A stretch of 64,000 nucleotides of DNA from JAGIBJ01 sp032119595 (GTDB taxonomy: Bacteria; Actinomycetota; Thermoleophilia; Solirubrobacterales; Solirubrobacteraceae). Below are positions 8,355 to 16,472 of this stretch, one piece after another. Below the pieces are notes generated by a model. That model was not told where the DNA came from. It did not search any database and saw only the letters and a program-made list of their open reading frames with translations. Made by a program: the position numbers and the translations under genes. Each line of letters starts with the position of its first letter. Positions within the stretch are counted from its first letter, which is position 1. Where the stretch lies: assembly GCA_032119595.1 (NCBI GenBank), contig JAUMBQ010000010.1, positions 124,001-188,000 of the forward strand, given 5' to 3'.

Positions 8355-9824
8355 CTACTCCGAATGCGCAGGCACCAGGGCGAACTCCGCAGGGTCGATC
8401 GAGCGGGTCTGCTTCCGGTACTCGCGCATGTAGCCGGGCCAGTTCGTGACAATACGACCTCCCTCGGCGCGGTACCACGAATTACACTCCAGCCAGGCGG
8501 TCCCGCCGAAGCGCGCCTGGAGTTCGGCGTCGCTGGCAGCGCTCACGTCGGCGTCGACCTCGATGGCGCCGCTGCCCGTGCTGCGCAGGAGATCGAGCGC
8601 CGTGCGGGCGTACCGCGCTTGCGACTCCAAGAACACGAGGATCGAGCCACCCGACGTGTTCGTGTTCGGCCCGTACATCAGGAAGAGCGACGGGAAGCCG
8701 GGCACCGTCATCCCGAGGTGCGCACGCGGGCCGTCCTTCCAAGCTTCTTCGAGGGTGTGCTCACGTGCGGAGATCTTCATCGGGAGCATGAAGTCGGTCG
8801 TGCGGAAGCCGGTCGCGTAGATGATGCAGTCGAACGCATGGACCTTGCCGTCGGCGGTGACGAGGCCCTCGGGCACCACCTTCGTGATCGCGTCGGTGAC
8901 GACCTCAACGTTCGGACGCCTCAGCGCCCTCAGGTAATGCGACGAGAACAGCACGCGCTTGCACCCGAACGTGTAGTCGGGCCAGAGCTTCTTGCGCAGC
9001 TCCGGCTTGCCGCGCAGCTGACGGCGCATGAAGAGCCACGACCGGCCCTTCAGGAACCAGCCGACGAGCTTCGGGTGGCGGATCGAGCGTGTAATGAACT
9101 CGAGGTACTGGTAGATGAACGCCCGCTCCAGGGCTTCGAACCCGGGAACGCTGCGGATCTTCCGGGCGAGGTCGCCGTAGGGCGCGTTCTCGCGCGCGAG
9201 GAACCAGTTGCCCGTGCGCTGGAAAACCGTGAGCTGCTCGGCCTCCTTGGCGACCTCCGGGACGAACTGCACGGCGCTCGCGCCGGTGCCGATGACCGCG
9301 ACACGCTTGCCAGCCAGGTCGTACTCATGATCCCAGCGCGCGGAGTGGAACGCGTGCCCGGCGAAGGTCTCGAGCCCTGGAATCGACGGGAGCTGGGGCT
9401 GGTGGAGCTGGCCGGTGGCGATGATCAGCGCGTCGGCCGAGAACTGCTCGCCGCTGGAGGTGGTGGCCGTCCAGCGCTGGGCGTCGTCGTCCCAGTCGCA
9501 GGCGTCGACGGGGTGGTCGGTCTGGACGAGCTGGTCGACCCCGTAGCGCTTTGCGACGGACTTCAGGTAGTCGAGGATCTCTTTCTGCGTGGCACAGAAT
9601 CGCGACCATCCGGACCCGCGCGCAAACGAATACGAGTAGAGCGAGCTCGGCACGTCACAGGCTGCGCCGGGGTACGTGTTGAAGTGCCACGTGCCGCCGA
9701 GCTCGGGAGCGGCTTCCAGGATGGTGATGTCGCGGTAGCCGTGACGCTGGAGTTCGATGGCCGCGGCGATGCCGCCAAAGCCGGAGCCGATGATCAGGAC
9801 GGACGGCGCAGGGGAAGCAGGCAT
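8355..9824 (-). CDS. Flavin-containing Baeyer-Villiger-type monooxygenase
   Basis: A 489-residue class B flavoprotein monooxygenase. The FAD motif IGSGFGGIAAAIEL lies at the N-terminus, and an NADPH Rossmann motif (VIGTGASAVQ) follows in mid-protein. The BVMO fingerprint F-x-G-x(3)-H-x(3)-W is present as FAGHAFHSARW, and there is a second ATG-like block YATGF. BVMOs insert oxygen next to ketones using NADPH and O2. It is divergent from a PucR-type regulator and upstream of a GMC dehydrogenase, which suggests a regulated degradation pathway for an alcohol/ketone. ATG 9824 directly precedes the FAD motif; upstream in-frame sequence has no homology. Confidence 0.88.
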   Translation of the reverse strand: MPASPAPSVLIIGSGFGGIAAAIELQRHGYRDITILEAAPELGGTWHFNTYPGAACDVPSSLYSYSFARGSGWSRFCATQKEILDYLKSVAKRYGVDQLVQTDHPVDACDWDDDAQRWTATTSSGEQFSADALIIATGQLHQPQLPSIPGLETFAGHAFHSARWDHEYDLAGKRVAVIGTGASAVQFVPEVAKEAEQLTVFQRTGNWFLARENAPYGDLARKIRSVPGFEALERAFIYQYLEFITRSIRHPKLVGWFLKGRSWLFMRRQLRGKPELRKKLWPDYTFGCKRVLFSSHYLRALRRPNVEVVTDAITKVVPEGLVTADGKVHAFDCIIYATGFRTTDFMLPMKISAREHTLEEAWKDGPRAHLGMTVPGFPSLFLMYGPNTNTSGGSILVFLESQARYARTALDLLRSTGSGAIEVDADVSAASDAELQARFGGTAWLECNSWYRAEGGRIVTNWPGYMREYRKQTRSIDPAEFALVPAHSE

Positions 9825-9918
9825 TGGCGAGAGGGTGCGGGGGAGAGAGCAGGTGCGGGCCGGGCGGCGCACGGCTGCCACGACCGTAGCCCGCCCCGCC
9901 GCCACGAGCAATGGGCAA

Positions 9919-9950
9919 AGTGCATTGATTTGGTGATGCGCTAGTGCATT
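9919..9950. promoter_or_regulatory. Paired AGTGCATT boxes in the BVMO/PucR divergent promoter
   Basis: AGTGCATT occurs at 9919-9926 and again at 9943-9950, 24 bases apart on the same face of the helix; the second is part of GTGC-ATTC-GCAC. They lie in the only non-coding stretch between the divergent genes, so they are the natural candidates for the PucR regulator's operator. Confidence 0.45.
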
Positions 9951-9964
9951 CGCACATTCCAGCG

Positions 9965-9970
9965 TACGAT
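9965..9970 (+). promoter_or_regulatory. -10 hexamer TACGAT, leaderless promoter for the PucR-type gene
   Basis: TACGAT ends 6 bases before the GTG at 9977, so transcription should start at the start codon. Confidence 0.5.
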
Positions 9971-9976
9971 CGCCAA

Positions 9977-11221
9977 GTGACCAGCGACCCACCCGTGGAC
10001 GAGATCGCCCGTCTGATCCAGGCAATCTCGGCCGACCTCCTGCGCGATGCCGAGTCGCTGTCGGCGGCGGTCTCCACGGCGATCACCGATCGACTGCCGG
10101 TGCTCGCGGCCGAGCCGGCGATCGCCCAGGAACTCGTCGTCAGCACCCGCGCGAACATCCTGCGGTTCTTGCGGGCGGCCGCCGCGGAGCCAGGCACCGT
10201 GGCCGACCTGTCGGTCCCACCGGAGGCGCTGGACCTCGCGCGGGTCTTCGTGCGACGCGGCATCGACCTGGAGACGCTGGTCCACACCTACCGCTGGGGG
10301 CAGAACGTGGCGCTGCAGCTTTGGCTTCGCCGAGCATCTGTCGTCGCGCCGCCGGAGCAGCTGCCGCAGGTGCTCGACCGCGCCGCGACGCTCCTGTTTG
10401 CGTACGTCGACAGCGTCCTGGATCAGATGAGCGCGCAGGTCGAGGACGAGCGGTCCCACCTCCAGGGCGGGACGGCGGCGCGCCGTGAACAGACCGTCCG
10501 CCTGCTGCTCGATGGCGCGCCGATCGACGCGTCTGGGGCCAGTCGGCTGCTCGGGTACGACCTGGAGCGGCGCCACACGGCGTTTATTGCCTGGGCAGAC
10601 CCTGGTACCGAGGTCGCGCACGGCGACCTGGAGCGCGTCGCCGCGGCACTTCGCATCGCCGCGGGCGCCGGTTCCTTGCTGACGATCGCGCCGGGGCGAA
10701 CCTCCCTGTGGGGCTGGCTCACGACGGACGAGCGCCCGGATGCGTCGGCGCTCGCCGAGGCGGCGGCGGGCGCTGCGCGGGTTCCGCGCGTCGCAATCGG
10801 AGGCACGCACCCGAAGGTCGACGGCTTCCGGCGAAGCCACGAGGAGGCGCTCAGCGCGCAGACCCTCCTTTTGGCGGGCGACCTGCATCGTCGCTTCATT
10901 GCGCACCGCGACGTGGAGGTCGTCGCGCTCCTGTCCGACGACCCGCAGCGGCTAGGCGCGTTCGTCGTGGAGACCCTCGGCGCCCTCGCTGCGACCGAGC
11001 ACGCCCTGCTCGCCGAAACCGCCCGCGTGTTCCTGGCCGAGGGCGAGAACGCGGCGCGGACCGCGCAGCGCCTCGGGACGCATCGCAACACCGTGCTTCA
11101 GCGCCTGGGGCGCGCTGAGCGTCTGCTCGGCTATCCGGTAAGCGAGCGCCGGCTGGCGCTGGCCGTCGCGCTGGAAGCAAGCACGCATCTGGGCGTCCTT
11201 CGACCTGCGGACGGCCGTTGA
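9977..11221 (+). CDS. PucR/CdaR-family transcriptional regulator
   Basis: A 414-residue regulator. Residues about 1-160 form a helical sensor-like region (RsbRD-type, with YRWGQNVALQLW), 170-330 a degenerate GGDEF-like middle domain, and 355-405 the PucR C-terminal helix-turn-helix (ENAARTAQRLGTHRNTVLQR). This architecture is typical of actinobacterial PucR proteins that control neighbouring catabolic genes. It is transcribed away from the BVMO-GMC pair, the likely targets. GTG 9977 is supported by a TACGAT hexamer 6 bases upstream and by the start of homology; the GTG at 9944 would lie inside the putative operator. Confidence 0.85.
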   Translation: MTSDPPVDEIARLIQAISADLLRDAESLSAAVSTAITDRLPVLAAEPAIAQELVVSTRANILRFLRAAAAEPGTVADLSVPPEALDLARVFVRRGIDLETLVHTYRWGQNVALQLWLRRASVVAPPEQLPQVLDRAATLLFAYVDSVLDQMSAQVEDERSHLQGGTAARREQTVRLLLDGAPIDASGASRLLGYDLERRHTAFIAWADPGTEVAHGDLERVAAALRIAAGAGSLLTIAPGRTSLWGWLTTDERPDASALAEAAAGAARVPRVAIGGTHPKVDGFRRSHEEALSAQTLLLAGDLHRRFIAHRDVEVVALLSDDPQRLGAFVVETLGALAATEHALLAETARVFLAEGENAARTAQRLGTHRNTVLQRLGRAERLLGYPVSERRLALAVALEASTHLGVLRPADGR

Positions 11222-11284
11222 ATTTGAAGCAAGACTCTAGAAACGCGCGGTCAAGGCTGGCCGTTTCGCCTACCTACAGTCGTG

Positions 11285-11290
11285 TAACCT
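11285..11290 (+). promoter_or_regulatory. -10 hexamer TAACCT, leaderless promoter
   Basis: TAACCT ends 7 bases before the ATG at 11298. A second hexamer, TACAGT, lies at 11275-11280. Confidence 0.5.
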
Positions 11291-11297
11291 AGCGCCC

Positions 11298-13280
11298 ATG
11301 CCACGTCCCCTCGGGCCACCTGCTCCTTCTCCGCGCGCGCCCCTCGCGCTGATCTCCTCCGCCGTCGCTGCGTCGGCGCTGTGGCCTTCGGCGGCCACCG
11401 CCGCGACCGCGGCGGAGAGTCCGGGCGCCGGTGGCGCTGAGTTTGCCCAGATTGCGATCGCCACCACGGGGGCGACGGTGCTCACGCTCGTCCTGCTGGT
11501 GCTCGGGTTTGGCCACCGCAGCGGCAAGGTGCCGATCCTCGGCGCCATCGGCCGCTTCGCCGAACGCCAGTCGGGCCTCCCGCCGTGGGCTGCGTTGCCG
11601 TCGGCGTTCGCCGGTGGGTCGCTGCTCGTGGCGGTCTTCGGCATGTACTGGGACATCGCCCTGCACATCGACCAGGGCCGCGACGCCGGCCCGCTCGCGA
11701 ACCCAGCCCACTACTTCATCCTGTTTGGGCTGTTCGGCATCTTCAGCGCCGGCTGGCTCGCGATCGTGTTGCCCGAAAAGGGCGAGCGCCCTGGCGCCAG
11801 CGCGATTCGGATCACGAAGGACTGGTACGCACCGCTCGGCGGCGTTCTGATCTGCGCCTGCGGCGCGTTTGCTCTCATCGGCTTCCCGCTCGACGACGTC
11901 TGGCACCGCCTGTTCGGGCAGGACGTGACCCTCTGGGGGCCGACCCACCTCATGCTCATCGGCGGCGCGTCCATGACCCTGATCGGCATCGCCGCACTCA
12001 CCGTGGAGGCACTGCGGTTCAACGCCGCGAACCCCTCACGCCGACCCGAGCTGGCCTACGCCACCTACATGCGGGCCATCGCGTCGACCGGCGGCTTCAT
12101 GCTTGGCCTCTCGACCTTCCAGGCCGAATTCGACTTCGGCGTGCCGCAGTTCCGCTTCGTCCTGGAGCCGGTGATGCTCATGCTCGCGGCCGGCGTCGGC
12201 CTCGTGGCCGTTCGCATCTGGGCCGGTAAGGGCGCCGCAATCGGCGCCGCGCTCTTCTTCCTGCTGATCCGCGGTCTGCTGGCGCTCGCCGTCGGCCCCG
12301 GCCTCGGCGAGACGACTCCGGTCATGCCGCTCTACGTCGTGGAAGCGATCGTCGTGGAGCTCGTCGCCCTTCGGGTCGCGACGAGCAAGCCGCTGCCGTT
12401 TGCCCTCTGGTGCGGACTCGGCATCGGAACGTTCGGGCTCGCGGCCGAATGGGGCTGGTCGCATCTCGTCGCACCAATTCCGTTCCCCGAAACGCTGGTC
12501 GGGAGCGGCGTGCCGTTCGGTATCGCCGCTGCGTTCTCCGGCGCGCTCGTCGGGGCCTGGATCGGTGCTCGCATCAAAGAGGTGCCGCATCCGGAGGACC
12601 GCCCGCTGCGCATCGGCGCGGTGGTCGGCGCGATCGGCATCGCCGCCTTGATTGCGATCGGGCTGCCGAAGCCCGTGGAGCCGGGCACCAGCGCAACGGT
12701 GCAGCTCACCGACGTCGTCGCGCCCGCCGACACGCCCGCAGCTGGTGGCCGCGCCGTGCAGGCCGTCGTGACCCTCTCGCCGCCAAAGGCCGCAGACGAA
12801 GCCAAGTGGCTGACCGTGACGGCCTGGCAGGGCGACGGGTTCGTCGTGGATCACCTCGAGAAGGTGTCGCAGGGCGTGTACCGCACCACCCAGCCGATTC
12901 CGGTGCACGACGACTGGAAGGCCCTGATCCGCCTGCACGTGGGCCGCGGGCTCGCAGCCGTGCCGATCTTCCTCCCGGCCGACGCCGCGATCAAGGCGCC
13001 GGAAACGCCCGCGCTCGCGCAGTTCAGCCGTCCGTTCGTCGCCGATCACACCGTGCTCCAGCGTGAGCAGCGGCCGGCGGCCGCCACCATCACGCTCCTG
13101 GCGTATCTGGTGGTCGGCGGGATCGCGTTTGCGCTGCTCGTGCTGCTCGTCTGGGGCCTGCACCGGCTCAGCGTCACCGGGCGCAAGCCGACCGGCACGC
13201 CGCATGACGCCGATGGAGCTGCGGAGCCGCGCGTGACAAGCACGCCCGAAGCGACCAGAGCGGCATCGGTGCCGATTTGA
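11298..13280 (+). CDS. Polytopic membrane protein of unknown function with extracytoplasmic C-terminal domain
   Basis: A 660-residue product with a signal-like N-terminus and about twelve hydrophobic segments between 45 and 460. A soluble beta-rich region (about 470-595) follows, then a last membrane helix (about 603-625) and a polar tail. Conserved-looking polar residues sit in or beside the helices: WDIALHIDQGRDAGPLANPAHY, GPTHLMLIGG and FQAEFDFG. The His and Asp placement would suit metal or haem binding. The soluble domain (QGVYRTTQPIPVHDDWKALI) resembles FixH/YtkA-like folds in layout; this is a loose resemblance, not an identification. Its stop overlaps the start of a 62-residue single-helix gene, a likely partner. 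Confidence 0.7.
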   Translation: MPRPLGPPAPSPRAPLALISSAVAASALWPSAATAATAAESPGAGGAEFAQIAIATTGATVLTLVLLVLGFGHRSGKVPILGAIGRFAERQSGLPPWAALPSAFAGGSLLVAVFGMYWDIALHIDQGRDAGPLANPAHYFILFGLFGIFSAGWLAIVLPEKGERPGASAIRITKDWYAPLGGVLICACGAFALIGFPLDDVWHRLFGQDVTLWGPTHLMLIGGASMTLIGIAALTVEALRFNAANPSRRPELAYATYMRAIASTGGFMLGLSTFQAEFDFGVPQFRFVLEPVMLMLAAGVGLVAVRIWAGKGAAIGAALFFLLIRGLLALAVGPGLGETTPVMPLYVVEAIVVELVALRVATSKPLPFALWCGLGIGTFGLAAEWGWSHLVAPIPFPETLVGSGVPFGIAAAFSGALVGAWIGARIKEVPHPEDRPLRIGAVVGAIGIAALIAIGLPKPVEPGTSATVQLTDVVAPADTPAAGGRAVQAVVTLSPPKAADEAKWLTVTAWQGDGFVVDHLEKVSQGVYRTTQPIPVHDDWKALIRLHVGRGLAAVPIFLPADAAIKAPETPALAQFSRPFVADHTVLQREQRPAAATITLLAYLVVGGIAFALLVLLVWGLHRLSVTGRKPTGTPHDADGAAEPRVTSTPEATRAASVPI

Positions 13281-13468
13281 TGCCGTTCGTCCTGGCTGAT
13301 CACCCGTTGATCAGCGCCGTGCCGTTCCTCGTCCCGGCGCTGGTGATCATCCTGTTCCTGGCGTTCCACATCATCCGCGACCGCCGCGCTGGCGACGACG
13401 AAGACGACCCCGTCGCGTACCTCGACGACGACTGGGCGCCCGAGCCACACGACGGACCTGAGCGCTGA
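13280..13468 (+). CDS. Small single-helix membrane protein
   Basis: The 62-residue product has one membrane helix (about 10-31, VPFLVPALVIILFLAFHII) followed by a basic patch and a strongly acidic tail. Its ATG overlaps the stop of the 660-residue membrane protein (TGATG), so the two are almost certainly co-translated. The layout resembles the small accessory subunits of membrane oxidase or transport complexes; no family is recognised. A TTG three bases earlier would add one Met. Confidence 0.7.
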   Translation: MPFVLADHPLISAVPFLVPALVIILFLAFHIIRDRRAGDDEDDPVAYLDDDWAPEPHDGPER

Positions 13469-13513
13469 GCAGCGACGGCGATCAGGGCGCCCAAGTCGGG
13501 CCCACGAGTCGTC

Positions 13514-13519
13514 TACAGT
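13514..13519 (+). promoter_or_regulatory. -10 hexamer TACAGT before the SDR gene
   Basis: TACAGT ends 9 bases before the ATG at 13529, giving a leaderless or nearly leaderless transcript for the glycan-like cluster. Confidence 0.45.
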
Positions 13520-13528
13520 CAGCGCGAG

Positions 13529-14314
13529 ATGCCGCTTGACGAGTCTCCAAGGGTGGTCGCCGTCACGGGCGCATCCGGGTTCGTTGGGCGTCGGCTTGTT
13601 CGCGAACTCGAGCGCTGCGGGCACGTCGTCCTCGCCGAACGCCTTGACGTCACCGACCGCGCACAGCTCGCGGCGTGGGCCGAGACCGCACCCAGCGTCG
13701 TCTTCCATCTCGCGGTGGATCGAGATCCCGCCCGAGCCCACTTGACCAACGTCGTCGGCACGACCAACGTCCTCGCCGCCGCCAGCTCGGCGAGCGCGCG
13801 GGTCGTGCACGTCGGCGGGGCCCTGGAGGCGGACGCCGACAACCCCTACGGCGCGACCAAAGCGGCGGCGACACGGCTCGCCTCCGAGGCGGGCGCCGTC
13901 GTCGTTCGGCCCTCGTTTGTCTACGGGCCAGGACAGGCTGAGGACAAGTTCATTCCTACGGTGCTCCGCGCCGCTCGCCACGGGGGAATCGTGCCGCTCC
14001 TGCCAGCGGCGCCCGTCGACTGGGTGCACGTCGATGATGTCGTCGCGGCCTGCCTGGCGGCCGCAGCGGAGTCCGTGCCGTCCGGGACGGTGGTCGACGT
14101 GGTGCGCGGGCAGCAGCGGACGCCCGACGGCGTCGTCGCCGACGCTGAAGCCGCCCTGCACTGCACGATCAGGACGCGTCGGTCGGCCGCGCCGCGGCGC
14201 GCGTGGGACCAGACACGGCCTACCGTCGATCCAGCGCCGCTTCAAACGATCCTCGGGGTCCGTGCCCGCAGTCTTCGCGATGGGCTTCGAGACACATGGG
14301 AGGCCGCGAAGTGA
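13529..14314 (+). CDS. Extended SDR: NAD(P)-dependent sugar-nucleotide epimerase/dehydratase-like
   Basis: A 261-residue extended short-chain dehydrogenase with the Rossmann motif TGASGFVG (residues 13-20), catalytic YGATK (Tyr about 108, Lys about 112), and the downstream RPSFVYGPGQ and WVHVDDVV blocks of NDP-sugar epimerases. It is shorter than the usual 310-340 residues, mainly in the C-terminal substrate-binding part, so the substrate may be unusual. It is the first gene of a cluster with two glycosyltransferase-type genes and two methyltransferase domains, and its stop overlaps the GT2 fusion start (GTGA). Confidence 0.8.
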   Translation: MPLDESPRVVAVTGASGFVGRRLVRELERCGHVVLAERLDVTDRAQLAAWAETAPSVVFHLAVDRDPARAHLTNVVGTTNVLAAASSASARVVHVGGALEADADNPYGATKAAATRLASEAGAVVVRPSFVYGPGQAEDKFIPTVLRAARHGGIVPLLPAAPVDWVHVDDVVAACLAAAAESVPSGTVVDVVRGQQRTPDGVVADAEAALHCTIRTRRSAAPRRAWDQTRPTVDPAPLQTILGVRARSLRDGLRDTWEAAK

Positions 14315-15684
14315 GCGTCAGCGTCGTCATCCCGGTCTTTCGCAACGCCACGACCCTCTCGGAGCTCTGCGGTCGGGTGTCGTCTGCGGTGGGCGATGAC
14401 CTGACCGACATCGTCCTCGTCGACGATGCGTCGCCGGATGACTCGCTGGCGGTCGCCAGGTCGCTCGCTGCCGCCGACGATCGCATCCGCGTCATCGCGC
14501 GTGCCACCAACGGCGGTCAGCATCGAGCCCTGCTCGATGGCCTCGCGGTCGCCGCGGGAAGCCGGCTCGTGTGCATGGACGCCGACCTTCAAGACCCACC
14601 CGAGGCGCTGCCCGCCCTGCTGGCAGCGGGCGGCCCTGACGTCGTGGTGTTCGGCGGCCGTCGCGGTGCCTATCAACGCGTCGGTCGGCGGATCACCTCG
14701 CGCGCTTTCAAGCTGGTGCTCGCTCGCCTCGCGAAGGTGCCGACGGATGCGTCCACTTTCGTGGTGCTGCCGCGGGCGACCGTCGACGCCGTCCTGGCGC
14801 TTCCGGGAGCGTCGCCGTTCCTCACCGGCATGATCGCCGCCACGGGAGTACCGACGATCTCGATCCCCGTGGACCGGCGCGCCTCAGCAACGCCGTCGGG
14901 CTATTCAGGGGTTGCCAGACTGCGTTCCGGCCTGCGCGGCCTGCGCTGGGCGATCGACGCGCGGAGCTCGGCCGACGCGCACAATCTGCGGCAGCTCGAC
15001 CACTACGCCCGCCGCCAGTCCACGAGCATTCAGCCTCGCCCGACGCCGTACTCCCGCCGGCAGGTCGACGCAGCCGTCGTCGCCGCGGGATTGCAGCCGG
15101 GCGAGCGCGTGCTCGACGTCGGCTGCGGGCTCGGTCGTGCGACGGCGTGGCTGAAGACGTACGGGCTCGAGGTGGAGGGCCTGGACCTCTCGCCGGTGCT
15201 TCTCGAGGGGCTTCGCCGTCAGCCTGGTCTGGCTGACGTGCCGACGCACCTCGGCGACATCTCGCACCCGGCGCCGGAACTCCTCGGGGCCTTCGATGCC
15301 GCCTGCGGCTTCTTCGTGCTCCATCACCTGCGGGATCTCACCGCGGCGTTGGACGGTATGCGCCGCACGGTCCGGCCGGGCGGTCGCATCGTGCTCGTCG
15401 AGCCGAACGGTCTGTGTCCGCTCTTCTACGGCCAGATCCTCGTCACCCGCGGCATGGAGTTCCGGGTCGACGGTGGGCTGTCGCGGATGCGCCGGGGCGT
15501 GCTCGCGCGCGCCGCCCTGGACGCGGGCCTCGAGCATCCCACCGACGCAACCTTCGGACTGCTTCCGCCAGCGCTGGCCAATCGACCGCGTTCGTGCCAC
15601 GCTGGGCTGCGCCTCGAGCAGGTCCCGGGCATCGCACCGCTGCGAGCGTTCCGAATCTTGGTGGCGACTCGCCCGACGGAGTGA
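14311..15684 (+). CDS. GT2 glycosyltransferase fused to a SAM methyltransferase
   Basis: A 457-residue two-domain protein. Residues 1-220 are a family 2 glycosyltransferase of the polyprenyl-phosphate type: VSVVIPVFRN, VDDASPD, and the nucleotide-sugar/metal block CMDADLQDPPE with Asp90 and Asp92. Residues about 245-457 are a class I methyltransferase with SAM motif VLDVGCGLGRA (about 267-277), GLDLS, and FFVLHHLRD. It has no C-terminal membrane helices of the usual DPMS/ArnC kind. The GTG start overlaps the SDR stop. The fusion suggests that one sugar is transferred and methylated in sequence; that link is inference. Confidence 0.85.
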   Translation: MSVSVVIPVFRNATTLSELCGRVSSAVGDDLTDIVLVDDASPDDSLAVARSLAAADDRIRVIARATNGGQHRALLDGLAVAAGSRLVCMDADLQDPPEALPALLAAGGPDVVVFGGRRGAYQRVGRRITSRAFKLVLARLAKVPTDASTFVVLPRATVDAVLALPGASPFLTGMIAATGVPTISIPVDRRASATPSGYSGVARLRSGLRGLRWAIDARSSADAHNLRQLDHYARRQSTSIQPRPTPYSRRQVDAAVVAAGLQPGERVLDVGCGLGRATAWLKTYGLEVEGLDLSPVLLEGLRRQPGLADVPTHLGDISHPAPELLGAFDAACGFFVLHHLRDLTAALDGMRRTVRPGGRIVLVEPNGLCPLFYGQILVTRGMEFRVDGGLSRMRRGVLARAALDAGLEHPTDATFGLLPPALANRPRSCHAGLRLEQVPGIAPLRAFRILVATRPTE

Positions 15685-15748
15685 ACCGGGCTCGGCACCG
15701 CGCTGGCGCCACGCCCGCCTCGGCCAAGGGCGCCCGGCCACTGGTCAC

Positions 15749-15754
15749 TAACCT
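15749..15754 (+). promoter_or_regulatory. -10 hexamer TAACCT, internal leaderless promoter
   Basis: TAACCT ends 7 bases before the GTG at 15762, inside the cluster. The last four genes may therefore be expressed independently of the first two. Confidence 0.5.
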
Positions 15755-15761
15755 CCCCGCA

Positions 15762-16472
15762 GTGCCGTCGCTTCCTTCGCCCGCGGACAAGGAGCGCCAC
15801 GGCTGGTACGACGGCCGCCGCGATGTCTTGGCCGCGATGCTCGACCGTCTCGGCCCGGCGCAGGACGCCCTCGATGCCGGATGCGGTGCGGGCCTCATGC
15901 TGACCGAACTCTCCACCCGCGCCGTTCGATGCCGTGGGGTGGACGCCGACCCGCGCGCCGTCGCTGCGGCACAGGCGAGAGGTTGTGCCGACGTGCAGCT
16001 CGCACCGATCGAGAAGCTCCCGTTCGCCGACGGAACGTTTGACCTGCTCACGTCGTTCGACGTGCTCGAGCACACCGACGACGACGTTCGAGCCCTCCGA
16101 GAGCTTCGGCGGGTGGCCCGGCCCGGGGCGCGGCTGCTCGTCGCCGTGCCGGCGCTGCCTCGCCTCTGGTCCGGGCACGACGTCGCGGCGGGGCACCGCC
16201 GCAGGTATACCCGCCGGTCTCTGGCTGCGGCGGCGCGAAGCGCGGGGTGGACTCCGGTTCGCGCCGCCTCGTTCAACACGCTGCTGCTCGCACCGATGGC
16301 CGCCGTGCGGTTCGCGACCCGCAAGCATCCACCGAAAACCGATCTCTACCGCGCCCCGCGCGTCGTCGGCGCGGTGGTCGGGCCTGCATTGCGCCTCGAA
16401 GCGCAAGCCGTGCGCGCTGGCATCCGCTTCCCGGTCGGGCTGTCGCTCACGATGCTCTTGGAAGCCGCTTGA
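15762..16472 (+). CDS. Class I SAM-dependent methyltransferase
   Basis: A 236-residue methyltransferase of the UbiE/Methyltransf_11 kind: ALDAGCGAGLML (about 36-47) binds SAM, followed by GVDADP, FDLLTSFDVLEH and LLVAVPALPRLWSGHD. The SGHD...HRRRYT pattern is common in methyltransferases encoded in polysaccharide clusters. It lies between the GT2-methyltransferase fusion and the HpcH/HpaI gene. GTG 15762 was chosen because TAACCT lies 7 bases upstream and because homology begins there; a much longer upstream frame overlaps the preceding gene. Confidence 0.82.
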   Translation: MPSLPSPADKERHGWYDGRRDVLAAMLDRLGPAQDALDAGCGAGLMLTELSTRAVRCRGVDADPRAVAAAQARGCADVQLAPIEKLPFADGTFDLLTSFDVLEHTDDDVRALRELRRVARPGARLLVAVPALPRLWSGHDVAAGHRRRYTRRSLAAAARSAGWTPVRAASFNTLLLAPMAAVRFATRKHPPKTDLYRAPRVVGAVVGPALRLEAQAVRAGIRFPVGLSLTMLLEAA

